In this document: positions 1 to 5,562 of the stretch, piece after piece
Layout of the letters: each line of letters opens with the position of its first letter
Numbering within the stretch: position 1 is the stretch's first letter
Source: CAIJKW01 sp964443365
Lineage (GTDB): Bacteria; Patescibacteriota; Minisyncoccia; Phycocordibacterales; CAIZLB01
Direction of reading: 5' to 3'
Assembly: GCA_964443365.1 (NCBI GenBank)
Contig: CAYUCM010000039.1
Coordinates: 1-5,562 of the forward strand
Length of the DNA stretch: 5,562 nucleotides
The notes under the pieces: generated by a model
What the model saw: the letters and a program-made list of their open reading frames with translations, nothing else
The model's database searches: none
Told to the model about the DNA's origin: nothing
Program-made: the position numbers and the translations under genes

Positions 1-134
1 GCTTTTTTGTAAGCTCTAAAAATTTTTCTTGGTATTAGTAAAAAACCACCCATCTTCTTGTCTTGCAAGAAATGACTTAACTTAACTCGAACGCTGTTCT
101 CAGAATTTAGACCTAGATGGTCGATATTGTTCAT
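1..134 (-). CDS. Partial CDS, N-terminus of unidentified protein (3' end beyond window)
   Basis: An open frame begins at an ATG at 134-132 and stays open for 44 codons to the window edge, so only the N-terminus is visible. The peptide starts MNNIDHLGLNSENSVRVKLS and continues with a basic, moderately hydrophobic stretch containing KKMGGFLLIPRKIFRAYKK. It starts 4 nt after the TGA of the upstream methyltransferase. An in-frame TAA lies 15 nt before the ATG, so no earlier ATG, GTG or TTG is available; a second ATG (Met28) is a possible alternative start. No clear Shine-Dalgarno sequence precedes the first ATG. The strand and tight spacing make it the next gene of the operon. There is no recognisable domain in what remains. 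A glycosyltransferase or other sugar-modifying enzyme would fit the locus, but that is a guess from context only. Confidence 0.65.
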   Translation of the reverse strand, partial: MNNIDHLGLNSENSVRVKLSHFLQDKKMGGFLLIPRKIFRAYKK

Positions 135-138
135 AGAA

Positions 139-1065
139 TCAATTATTCTTTAGATAATCAAATTGTTCTGGTGATTTTGAATAAACGAGTAGGTTTTTAG
201 GCATCCAGTAGGGGATGTAAACACCTTCATGTTTATAAATATGATTTTTCATGATCTCTGGGGGATTTTTTTCATCTTTTGCCTCTTGTACAAATTTTGC
301 AATCAATCTTTCTACGCTATCAACCCTTTTGTATTCATACTTTCCCAGTATGTCGTTCCAATAGTCTGCATTTTGTTCATTTACATGAAATTCGCCTCCT
401 TGCCCTGGGACAGCTGCTGTCATCATTATTAACTTTGGACTGAATTTTGTCATGTTCTTAATATATTCATGTACAAATTTATGTTCTATATGCTCTGCAA
501 CCTCAATAGACATTGCCATATCAAATTCACGTTTTAATTTTAAAGGCTCTCTAAGATCCGCAAAGATGACCTTTTCTGGAGAGCATACTAACATTGATTT
601 GGCGTTTTCTCCTCCTTCAACACCAACAATATCAACACCTTGCCTTTCAAAAACGTTTACCCAGTGCCCCGTTGCACATCCCAAGTCTATTACAGATTTT
701 ATGTTTAGTGCTTTGGTTATCTTGGGTGCCAAATATTCAGCCATTGGTCTACTATCGTTTAGGTTATCAACAAAAAATCTTTTAGGATACGCATATTTTA
801 ATGAATATTTTCCTTCTTTTAGTTCTATGATTTTACCTTTGATTCTGTCAGTTATTCCAGAGAGCCCTAATTGTTTTATTGTTTGGGCTTTCATTTTTAA
901 TCTTTTGTTTATGCCTTTAAAACCTTCATTTTTGTGAACAGATTTTATTTTAGTGAAAATGTTTTTTTTCTTATTCATATTTTTTTGATTGAATATTATA
1001 ATACATGTTTTTATAAGGTATATCAAATGCCTCCTTTTTAAGGTGATATTTAGAATCTTATCCAT
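139..1065 (-). CDS. Class I SAM-dependent methyltransferase (Methyltransf_23-like), polysaccharide locus
   Basis: This 308-residue protein probably transfers a methyl group from S-adenosylmethionine to a sugar or glycan in the cytoplasm; the acceptor cannot be read from the sequence. The Rossmann-like core starts near residue 123. Motif I is VIDLGCATGHW (125-135), a mild variant of the usual GxGxG loop. The acidic residue after strand 2 is the E in VGVEGG (147-152), FADL (168-171) fits the adenine-contact strand, and motif IV is FDMAMSIEVAEHIEH (181-195). The C-terminal part carries FHVNEQNADYW (226-236), of a kind seen in capsule and O-antigen methyltransferases, and IPYWMPKNLLVY (284-295). 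The first 80 or so residues are lysine-rich and match no domain I recognise. The longest start (1065) overlaps the GT11 gene by 16 nt. Met30 (ATG at 978-976), after an A-rich leader, is an equally good start and gives 279 residues. The class is secure; the substrate and exact start are not. Confidence 0.88.
   Translation of the reverse strand: MDKILNITLKRRHLIYLIKTCIIIFNQKNMNKKKNIFTKIKSVHKNEGFKGINKRLKMKAQTIKQLGLSGITDRIKGKIIELKEGKYSLKYAYPKRFFVDNLNDSRPMAEYLAPKITKALNIKSVIDLGCATGHWVNVFERQGVDIVGVEGGENAKSMLVCSPEKVIFADLREPLKLKREFDMAMSIEVAEHIEHKFVHEYIKNMTKFSPKLIMMTAAVPGQGGEFHVNEQNADYWNDILGKYEYKRVDSVERLIAKFVQEAKDEKNPPEIMKNHIYKHEGVYIPYWMPKNLLVYSKSPEQFDYLKNN
1030..1036 (-). promoter_or_regulatory. Shine-Dalgarno-like AAGGAGG inside the 5' end of the methyltransferase frame
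   Basis: Read on the minus strand, 1036-1030 is AAGGAGG, the only near-consensus ribosome-binding sequence I found close to any gene start here. It lies within the extended methyltransferase frame as Arg11-Arg12, read as two AGG codons, and 14 nt after the GT11 stop codon. The TTG at 1026 is only 3 nt downstream, which is too close. An ATA at 1023 is 6 nt downstream, but ATA is a very rare start. The ATG at 978 is about 51 nt away. It may be a genuine site for an unusual start, a relic, or chance. Confidence 0.25.
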
Positions 1066-1916
1066 GCCTTGGACATCATATAATCTTGGGTGTCACTATA
1101 TTCTTTTGGGGTAGTGACTATCTTGTCCTTGTTTTTGTTTAACCACGCACCCCACCAACTGAAGGTGCTGTTCGCAATTATGTTGTGTTTACATAGGCTC
1201 ATTAAATGCATGTCAATGTAGGAGTTTTTCCCTTTATTTTTATCTATTAAAAAATAATTATCTATTATTTTCAAATTTGTCTTAACCCATTCTATATCAT
1301 CGGAAAAAATAAAAAAAGTTGGATTACCTACTTTTCTATTTATATAGTCCACAGCTTTTTTGTAGTAGTCTGTTTTGTCTATTGCATATCCTAATTTTAT
1401 CAAATCACCCCTTCGAATATGTAGAGATACAGAGTTTGTGTTTTGTATTTTTTCCGCCATTTCAGCGTTGAATCCAGTTAATTTATCCTTGAACGTAAAG
1501 TCCTGTCTTAGGGCATCTTCTATTTCAGATAAATATTGTTCCTTATTAAATAAGCCGGATATGTAAATGTTTCTCTTTGATTTTATAATTTTTTTATCTA
1601 AATTATCATTGTCTTGAATCTCATTAAAGATAATGTCGTCAAAAAAAAGTTTAAGTAACCTATTTTTAAGAATTTGAAGTATAAATATAGAGTTATTAAA
1701 ATAGAAAGCTAATTTTGAAAGCGTTGTCAGTTCAGCTTTTATATTAAAGACGCCCAACTCGTAATCACGGAAGGTAAAATTTTTCCTGGGTATGCGACAT
1801 AGTAATAGGGATGTATCTAATTTAAGTTTTTCACCCTTAATTAGGGAAATTCGTCTTCCATAAGCATACTGAAACATTTGATTACCCTGTCCTCCAATTA
1901 GTTTAATTGTAATCAT
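1050..1916 (-). CDS. GT11 family glycosyltransferase, probable alpha-1,2-fucosyltransferase
   Basis: This 288-residue enzyme is predicted to transfer L-fucose from GDP-fucose in alpha-1,2 linkage, usually to galactose, on the lipid-linked repeat unit at the cytoplasmic side of the inner membrane. The family landmarks appear in order: GGQGNQMFQYA at the N-terminus (8-18), GLFNKEQYL (121-129), the GDP-fucose-binding HIRRGD (166-171), FIFSDDIEWVK (203-212 region), and the C-terminal block running from DMHLMSLC (235) through NSTFSWWGAW (249-258). The length matches bacterial GT11 members (about 290), and no membrane segment or signal peptide is evident. ATG at 1916 puts the first motif at residue 8, as expected. 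It follows the DUF268-type gene by 19 nt of A/T-rich sequence without a Shine-Dalgarno site and overlaps the next gene by 16 nt. No GDP-fucose synthesis genes are present, so the donor must be made elsewhere. Family membership is secure; linkage and acceptor are inferred. Confidence 0.93.
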   Translation of the reverse strand: MITIKLIGGQGNQMFQYAYGRRISLIKGEKLKLDTSLLLCRIPRKNFTFRDYELGVFNIKAELTTLSKLAFYFNNSIFILQILKNRLLKLFFDDIIFNEIQDNDNLDKKIIKSKRNIYISGLFNKEQYLSEIEDALRQDFTFKDKLTGFNAEMAEKIQNTNSVSLHIRRGDLIKLGYAIDKTDYYKKAVDYINRKVGNPTFFIFSDDIEWVKTNLKIIDNYFLIDKNKGKNSYIDMHLMSLCKHNIIANSTFSWWGAWLNKNKDKIVTTPKEYSDTQDYMMSKAWIRF

Positions 1917-1935
1917 TATTAATTAATTAGTATGA

Positions 1936-2706
1936 TTATTTCTTAATAAACCAAAAACACCCACAAGCATAAATTGAGTTATCCGCTGAGTTCATTGGAG
2001 CGTTTCTAATTATTCCACCTTCCTCTTTTCTTTGGGGGATAAAGGCGAATTCTTTTAAAATGAAATCATTTGCAGGGTCTATGACCATATCCCTTATTTG
2101 ATAAGGTGAATAAATTCTATGTGCATTGTATTCAATTCTCGGGATTCCTATAGGGGTTACTATAAGAAGCGAACCCCCGGGTTTGACCACTCTTTTAAGT
2201 TCCTTTATTGCATTCAGATCACCATCTGGATCAATTGGATCACCATAGCGACCTAAGCCTATGTGTTCTATTGTGTGCATGCAAGAAATAGACTCTAGGC
2301 TATTATCTGCGAATGGTAGACTATTTAGGTCTCCCTTTTTGGCTTCTAATCCATCCAACTTTATATCTGCAGGTCTGTAATCATAAAATTCAACTGGAAT
2401 AAAGGCTGACAACATTGTTGAAAAATACAACATTGAAGATATGTCTGTATGAAATGTTGGTTGAATTTCTTTTACCACTCTAGCTGCCCAAGCTGTATGA
2501 TAGATGTAATGACGATCAAAAGACGTTTCAGCGGTTTTTTCATTTGCTATCGGATAAAGATCTAATATTGATGTCTTAAATCTACTCGAGTGTCTTTTTT
2601 TGAATTTATAAAAATCACACAAAACCTTCATGGTGGAAATTGGTGTAAACAATGTTCTTTTAAGTTTGAAAGCAAGGCGTCTTATTTTTTTATTCTTTGT
2701 TATCAT
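1936..2706 (-). CDS. DUF268-type methyltransferase-like protein
   Basis: This 256-residue soluble protein resembles the DUF268 family, often found in polysaccharide clusters, and is related to class I methyltransferases. The second half reads like a Methyltransf_11 domain: LPFADNSLESISCMHTIEH (130-148), GLGRYGDPIDPDGD (150-163), the post-core VKPGGSLLIV (174-183) and NAHRIYS (194-200). The motif I position, after a predicted beta strand, reads FHTDISSMLYF (85-95) instead of a glycine-rich loop, and VEFYDYRP (105-112) would carry the acidic residue after strand 2. The N-terminal 45 residues are very basic. The start at 2706 overlaps the flippase end by 17 nt, which suggests translational coupling. 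A sugar O-methyltransferase role is plausible, but the degenerate SAM loop leaves room for another role, and no activity is proven by the sequence. Confidence 0.82.
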   Translation of the reverse strand: MITKNKKIRRLAFKLKRTLFTPISTMKVLCDFYKFKKRHSSRFKTSILDLYPIANEKTAETSFDRHYIYHTAWAARVVKEIQPTFHTDISSMLYFSTMLSAFIPVEFYDYRPADIKLDGLEAKKGDLNSLPFADNSLESISCMHTIEHIGLGRYGDPIDPDGDLNAIKELKRVVKPGGSLLIVTPIGIPRIEYNAHRIYSPYQIRDMVIDPANDFILKEFAFIPQRKEEGGIIRNAPMNSADNSIYACGCFWFIKK

Positions 2707-4222
2707 GATGTTTTTTTAAAATTTTTAATATAAATACGTTTAAAACCTGCTGGTCTTCTTTTTCTACAAAACCAAGTATTTTATATAGTAACATAAAAAT
2801 TATGACAGAGGATGGGCCAAGAATAATCAATGATAATAAACTTGTTATTAACGGACTGATGGCTAATTTAATAATTATGAAAAAAGGTACAGTGGTTAGT
2901 AGTAGCCTAAAAGCAGTTTTTTTGTTTGCATTTTTTTGAATATTAAAATATTTCTTTTCAGCATAACTGAACATTGCAAATATCATTAAAACAGAAATTA
3001 AATAAGAGAAGGCGGCTCCATTTATACCATATCTTGGAAGTAGTATTAATAAGGATATTAAATTAATTATAGCCATCGTAAATGAACCTATAGTTAAAAA
3101 TTTCATCTTACCCATTGCAATCAATAAATTTGATAGAGGATTGAATAACGCCAATATAAAATTTGTCAGCACTAATAATATCAATACGGTTAATGATTGA
3201 CTTACAAAACTTTTATCTAGCCAATAAAGAAGTATTTTTTCAGCATTAAATATTATGGAAAGAGATATTGCAGATGATAAAATTAAGATTAATCTCATCG
3301 ATCTGATATATAGTTTTTTTATTTTTTCTATATTATTTAATGAATGTAAATTAACAGTGATAGGGAATAAAACAGTTGATAGGGTTGTGGAAACACTAGA
3401 GATTTTTGTCGCAATACTTCCAGGTACACTATAATAAGTCAATTGAGCGTTTCCAAGAAAAACAGGGATTAATAATTTATCAAAGTGAACAAGGGACGAG
3501 TTGGCCACGTTGTTAAATGCAACCAAAAAACCGAATTTATAATTTCTAAATATCTCGGTCTTATCCCAAGCAAATTTCATTTTTATAATTGGAAAGACTT
3601 TTTTTACTATTACAATTTGAGTTACGCAGGTTAGTATTGCTATAGCTAGTTGCATCATAAGTACAGTAATTATTCCATATCCAAGTAGTACCAATCCCAA
3701 CATCAGTCCACTAGATAAGAGTGTAAAGAATACATAAATTTTTACTTGTAAATCATATCTTTGTATAGTTATTAGAATGTTATTAAAGTTATTAAAAAGA
3801 GCTGATATTGCTGTTGTAACTCCTAATATGAAAAAAATTAACAAATAATTATTGCCAACCCCAACCCTTTCTATAAAAAAAGTTTGAATTATTATTCCAA
3901 TTCCAAAACATATTATAAAATATATTATCGACATGATTGCATATACTGAATTCATAGAGTAAATCAACTTTTTGAGTTTATCATCTTGTTCTTTTGTCTT
4001 ATATTCAATAATATGTTTACTATTAGCTGTACTAACTCCCAAATCCAACAACCCAAGAAAAACTGTCACCGTGTTAAGAAAAATATAAACTCCATATTCT
4101 TTTGGTCCCCATTTTGAAATTACAATTGGAGTAATAAAAATTATCACGATTATAGGTAATACAAAACTAATGAAATTGTATGCTGAGTTCTTTAATGCAT
4201 TTTGTGCGCTAGTATTAATCAT
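2690..4222 (-). CDS. wzx: Wzx-like polysaccharide flippase (MATE/MOP superfamily)
   Basis: This 510-residue inner-membrane protein is predicted to flip undecaprenyl-pyrophosphate-linked repeat units from the cytoplasmic to the periplasmic face. About 14 hydrophobic segments can be counted, approximately at 15-35, 44-64, 92-114, 126-150, 163-181, 184-206, 228-246, 262-290, 309-325, 342-366, 374-395, 401-420, 438-455 and 460-481. The N-terminus has the family pattern ALKNSAYNFISF, then SKWGPKEYGVYIFLN (36-50) and FLGLLDLGVSTANSKHI (55-71). YGINGAAFSYLIS (398-410) is also typical of polysaccharide transporters of this type, and the length is at the long end of the usual 400-500. The C-terminus is lysine-rich and probably cytoplasmic. 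It starts 3 nt after the GT4 stop codon and overlaps the next gene by 17 nt. The leader is A/T-rich without a Shine-Dalgarno site. The transporter family is clear; the symbol rests on family and context rather than on a close homologue. Confidence 0.93.
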   Translation of the reverse strand: MINTSAQNALKNSAYNFISFVLPIIVIIFITPIVISKWGPKEYGVYIFLNTVTVFLGLLDLGVSTANSKHIIEYKTKEQDDKLKKLIYSMNSVYAIMSIIYFIICFGIGIIIQTFFIERVGVGNNYLLIFFILGVTTAISALFNNFNNILITIQRYDLQVKIYVFFTLLSSGLMLGLVLLGYGIITVLMMQLAIAILTCVTQIVIVKKVFPIIKMKFAWDKTEIFRNYKFGFLVAFNNVANSSLVHFDKLLIPVFLGNAQLTYYSVPGSIATKISSVSTTLSTVLFPITVNLHSLNNIEKIKKLYIRSMRLILILSSAISLSIIFNAEKILLYWLDKSFVSQSLTVLILLVLTNFILALFNPLSNLLIAMGKMKFLTIGSFTMAIINLISLLILLPRYGINGAAFSYLISVLMIFAMFSYAEKKYFNIQKNANKKTAFRLLLTTVPFFIIIKLAISPLITSLLSLIILGPSSVIIFMLLYKILGFVEKEDQQVLNVFILKILKKHHDNKE

Positions 4223-4225
4223 TTT

Positions 4226-5431
4226 TTAACTAAGTTTATTATAAAGAGATGAATAATCTGAATAAAATTTATTCATTGAATATTGCAATTCTATTAGCAA
4301 TCTTCCGCTTGTCCCCATCTCTTCTTTGATCTCTCTATTTTCTAATAACGATTTAATTCCCATACATAAAGATTCAGGAGTTTTTTTTGTAAGAATTCCA
4401 ACACGGTTATTAACCAGTTCTCTAACTACAGGTATATCAAATCCAACAACCGGCGTGCCGCAAGACATTGATTCTGCTGCAGACAATAAGAAGGTTTCAG
4501 CAGAGGATGCAAAACAAAATAAATCACTTAAGGCATATATTTCTGCTAAATCTCTTTTGTTATAAATATAGCCCAAAGATTTTACATTAGAGGTTTCGTT
4601 CAAATGTCCATTCCCAAGTCCCATAAAGAGACAGTCTTGATCTTCCATCTTTTTTGCTGCTTCTAATATAAAATGAATACCCTTACTTTTATCATTTAAA
4701 TTTGACGCCATAAATAATATCAAATTTTTATTTTCAGGCAGGTTGTATTTTATTCTAAATCTATTTTTATTGTCTGTCGGTTTAAAAATATTGGTGTCTA
4801 TGCCGTTATGAATTGTTTCTATTTTGAATTTACCCAAGAATGATTTTTCAATACTTTCTTTTAACCACAGAGAGGGGCAAACTATAGTCATGTTATCAAC
4901 AGAAGATAATGTGCATCTTTTTTGTTTAAGCATGTATTTCTGAAAGATCGGAAAATAGTTTTTTGGATATGAATAAGTATTAGTGCACACTCCCAATCCG
5001 GTTTTGCAATGATTACATCCAAGACTGTGGGCCGGCATCCAAGTTATTGGCCATTCGTCATGAAGAGAGTATATAATGGGTATATTACTTGTCTTTATAA
5101 AATCTAATAATTTAAAGAAATTTACATAGTATCCATGTAAATTATGTAAATTAATCAAATCAAATTTTTCTTTACGAATAAACCTGATTAATTTTTTTGT
5201 AGCAAAATAACTTCCAAATCCTTCAAGTCCTAGAAAGCGTACTAAAAATAGATGGATTAGAACCTCAATCCTGTTTCCAAAATAAAAAGTTTTACCACTT
5301 GATCTTTTGAAATTTCTACCGTATGCGTAAAAAATATCCATGTCTGAACTCACGCTTTTGAATAGGTCATAAGCGACTCTGGCGGCGCCACCCTTATCTA
5401 GGATTGTGTTTATGATTAATATTTTTTTCAT
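4226..5431 (-). CDS. Family 4 glycosyltransferase (GT4), WcaC-like with cysteine cluster
   Basis: This 401-residue GT-B-fold enzyme is predicted to transfer a sugar from a nucleotide-sugar donor, with retention of configuration, to the lipid-linked glycan at the cytoplasmic membrane face. The N-terminal acceptor domain begins MKKILIINTILDKGGAARVA, the usual strand and glycine-rich loop. INLHNLHGYY (93-102) and SLHDEWPITW (122-131) follow, the latter like the HDxW motif of the colanic-acid transferase WcaC group. Next comes a cysteine cluster at C139, C142 and C149. The donor domain opens near IHNGIDTNIFKP (207-218), continues through LILFMASN (237-244), and has the GT4 E-x7-E pair at E312 and E320 (AETFLLSAAE), followed by SCGTPVVGFD (323-332). 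Full length for the family. The ATG at 5431 lies within the 3' end of an upstream frame (38-nt overlap), and the stop is 3 nt before the flippase gene. Donor and acceptor cannot be told from sequence. Confidence 0.93.
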   Translation of the reverse strand: MKKILIINTILDKGGAARVAYDLFKSVSSDMDIFYAYGRNFKRSSGKTFYFGNRIEVLIHLFLVRFLGLEGFGSYFATKKLIRFIRKEKFDLINLHNLHGYYVNFFKLLDFIKTSNIPIIYSLHDEWPITWMPAHSLGCNHCKTGLGVCTNTYSYPKNYFPIFQKYMLKQKRCTLSSVDNMTIVCPSLWLKESIEKSFLGKFKIETIHNGIDTNIFKPTDNKNRFRIKYNLPENKNLILFMASNLNDKSKGIHFILEAAKKMEDQDCLFMGLGNGHLNETSNVKSLGYIYNKRDLAEIYALSDLFCFASSAETFLLSAAESMSCGTPVVGFDIPVVRELVNNRVGILTKKTPESLCMGIKSLLENREIKEEMGTSGRLLIELQYSMNKFYSDYSSLYNKLS

Positions 5432-5562
5432 CTTTCTTTAATAAAGAGGGGAAAACGTTGTGTGCCCATAAATTATAACCCATTATACCACCACCCAAAC
5501 CAAATTTCACCTTGAAATTTAAGATTTTTGTGTTGCTCGAGGTTGTGTTATTATTAAGAATA
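5394..5562 (-). CDS. Partial CDS, C-terminus of unidentified protein overlapping the GT4 gene
   Basis: One minus-strand frame stays open from the window edge (first full codon at 5561) to a TAA at 5396-5394, giving 55 residues of a C-terminus without a start in the window. The other two minus-strand frames are closed by stop codons near the edge (TAATAA about 7 nt in, and TAA about 40 nt in), so this is the only frame that can carry an upstream gene in. The residues look coding-like: a basic stretch, then KFGLGGGIMGYNLWAHNVF and PSLLKKDEKN, ending in a polar tail. It overlaps the GT4 start by 38 nt, in line with the compact packing of the locus. I recognise no family; a glycosyltransferase or other cluster enzyme is possible from context. 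If it is not real, this stretch would be an intergenic leader of about 130 nt. Confidence 0.55.
   Translation of the reverse strand, partial: ILNNNTTSSNTKILNFKVKFGLGGGIMGYNLWAHNVFPSLLKKDEKNINHKHNPR
5502..5520. repeat. Perfect 8-bp inverted repeat with 3-bp spacer
   Basis: AAATTTCA at 5502-5509 and TGAAATTT at 5513-5520 are exact inverted copies separated by CCT. The centre lies about 80 nt upstream of the GT4 start. The hairpin stem is A/T-rich, there is no trailing T-run in either direction to make it a standard terminator, and it lies inside the presumed 3' end of the upstream gene, where it encodes NFKVKF. It could be an operator-like dyad or simply a coding coincidence. Confidence 0.35.

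Noticed and set aside
229..432. Plus-strand open frame of 67 codons
   Set aside because: Antisense to the same methyltransferase gene; no motif and no plausible context for a plus-strand gene in this all-minus operon.
594..785. Plus-strand open frame of 63 codons
   Set aside because: Antisense to the methyltransferase motif I region; overlaps another shadow frame and has no domain.
452..937. 161-codon open frame on the plus strand
   Set aside because: It lies wholly antisense to the methyltransferase with clear motifs at 139-1065. Its translation is rich in Ser, Phe, Pro and Ile, as expected from the complement of a coding frame, and shows no domain.
1375..1566. Plus-strand open frame of 63 codons
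   Set aside because: Antisense to the GT11 gene across the HIRRGD region; a complement artefact.
1917..1935. Terminator or promoter in the 19-nt gap between the DUF268-type and GT11 genes
   Set aside because: The gap is a TTAATTAATTAA-type A/T tract with no GC stem and no T-run after a hairpin, and it is too short to hold a promoter.
4326..4565. Plus-strand open frame of 79 codons
   Set aside because: Antisense to the GT4 donor domain including the E-x7-E motif; no independent support.
5472..5487. Two minus-strand TATAAT boxes (5487-5482 and 5477-5472) as promoters for the GT4 gene
   Set aside because: No good -35 hexamer stands about 17 nt upstream, TATAAT is common by chance in AT-rich DNA, and both lie inside the probable coding end of the upstream gene.

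Overview
This is an AT-rich window (roughly 30% GC by eye) from a surface-polysaccharide biosynthesis locus, such as O-antigen, capsule or exopolysaccharide. Every supported gene lies on the minus strand, so transcription runs from the high-coordinate end to the low. The genes are packed head to tail with overlaps of 16-38 nt or gaps of 3-19 nt. No terminator or convincing promoter is visible, so the window looks like the interior of one long operon, cut at both ends. A Wzx-type flippase and single-sugar transferases indicate a Wzx/Wzy-type pathway in a probably Gram-negative bacterium. The poor Shine-Dalgarno signals and A/T-rich leaders before the starts would fit Bacteroidota, but the sequence does not settle the taxon.

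Layout in transcription order: (1) 5562-5394, the 3' end of an unidentified gene that runs in from outside the window and overlaps the next gene by 38 nt. (2) 5431-4226, a GT4 glycosyltransferase of the WcaC-like type with an internal cysteine cluster. (3) 4222-2690, a multi-pass Wzx/MATE-like flippase. (4) 2706-1936, a DUF268-type methyltransferase-like protein. (5) 1916-1050, a GT11 (alpha-1,2-fucosyltransferase family) enzyme. (6) 1065-139, a class I SAM-dependent methyltransferase with an uncertain N-terminus. (7) 134-1, the 5' end of another gene that leaves the window. There is no non-coding stretch over 300 bases; the longest is the 19-nt gap at 1917-1935, or about 71 nt if gene 6 starts at 978.

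Inferred joint role: the GT4 and GT11 enzymes add sugars, one of them possibly L-fucose, to an undecaprenyl-linked repeat unit on the cytoplasmic face. The two methyltransferase-like proteins may decorate or cap the glycan. The flippase moves the finished unit across the inner membrane. No polymerase (Wzy), initiating transferase or GDP-fucose synthesis genes (gmd, fcl) lie in the window, so these must be elsewhere. I see no mobile element, CRISPR array, tRNA or rRNA, and nothing that clearly amounts to a new system. The most interesting points are the DUF268-type protein with its degenerate SAM loop, the two truncated edge genes and the unusual start region of the last methyltransferase.
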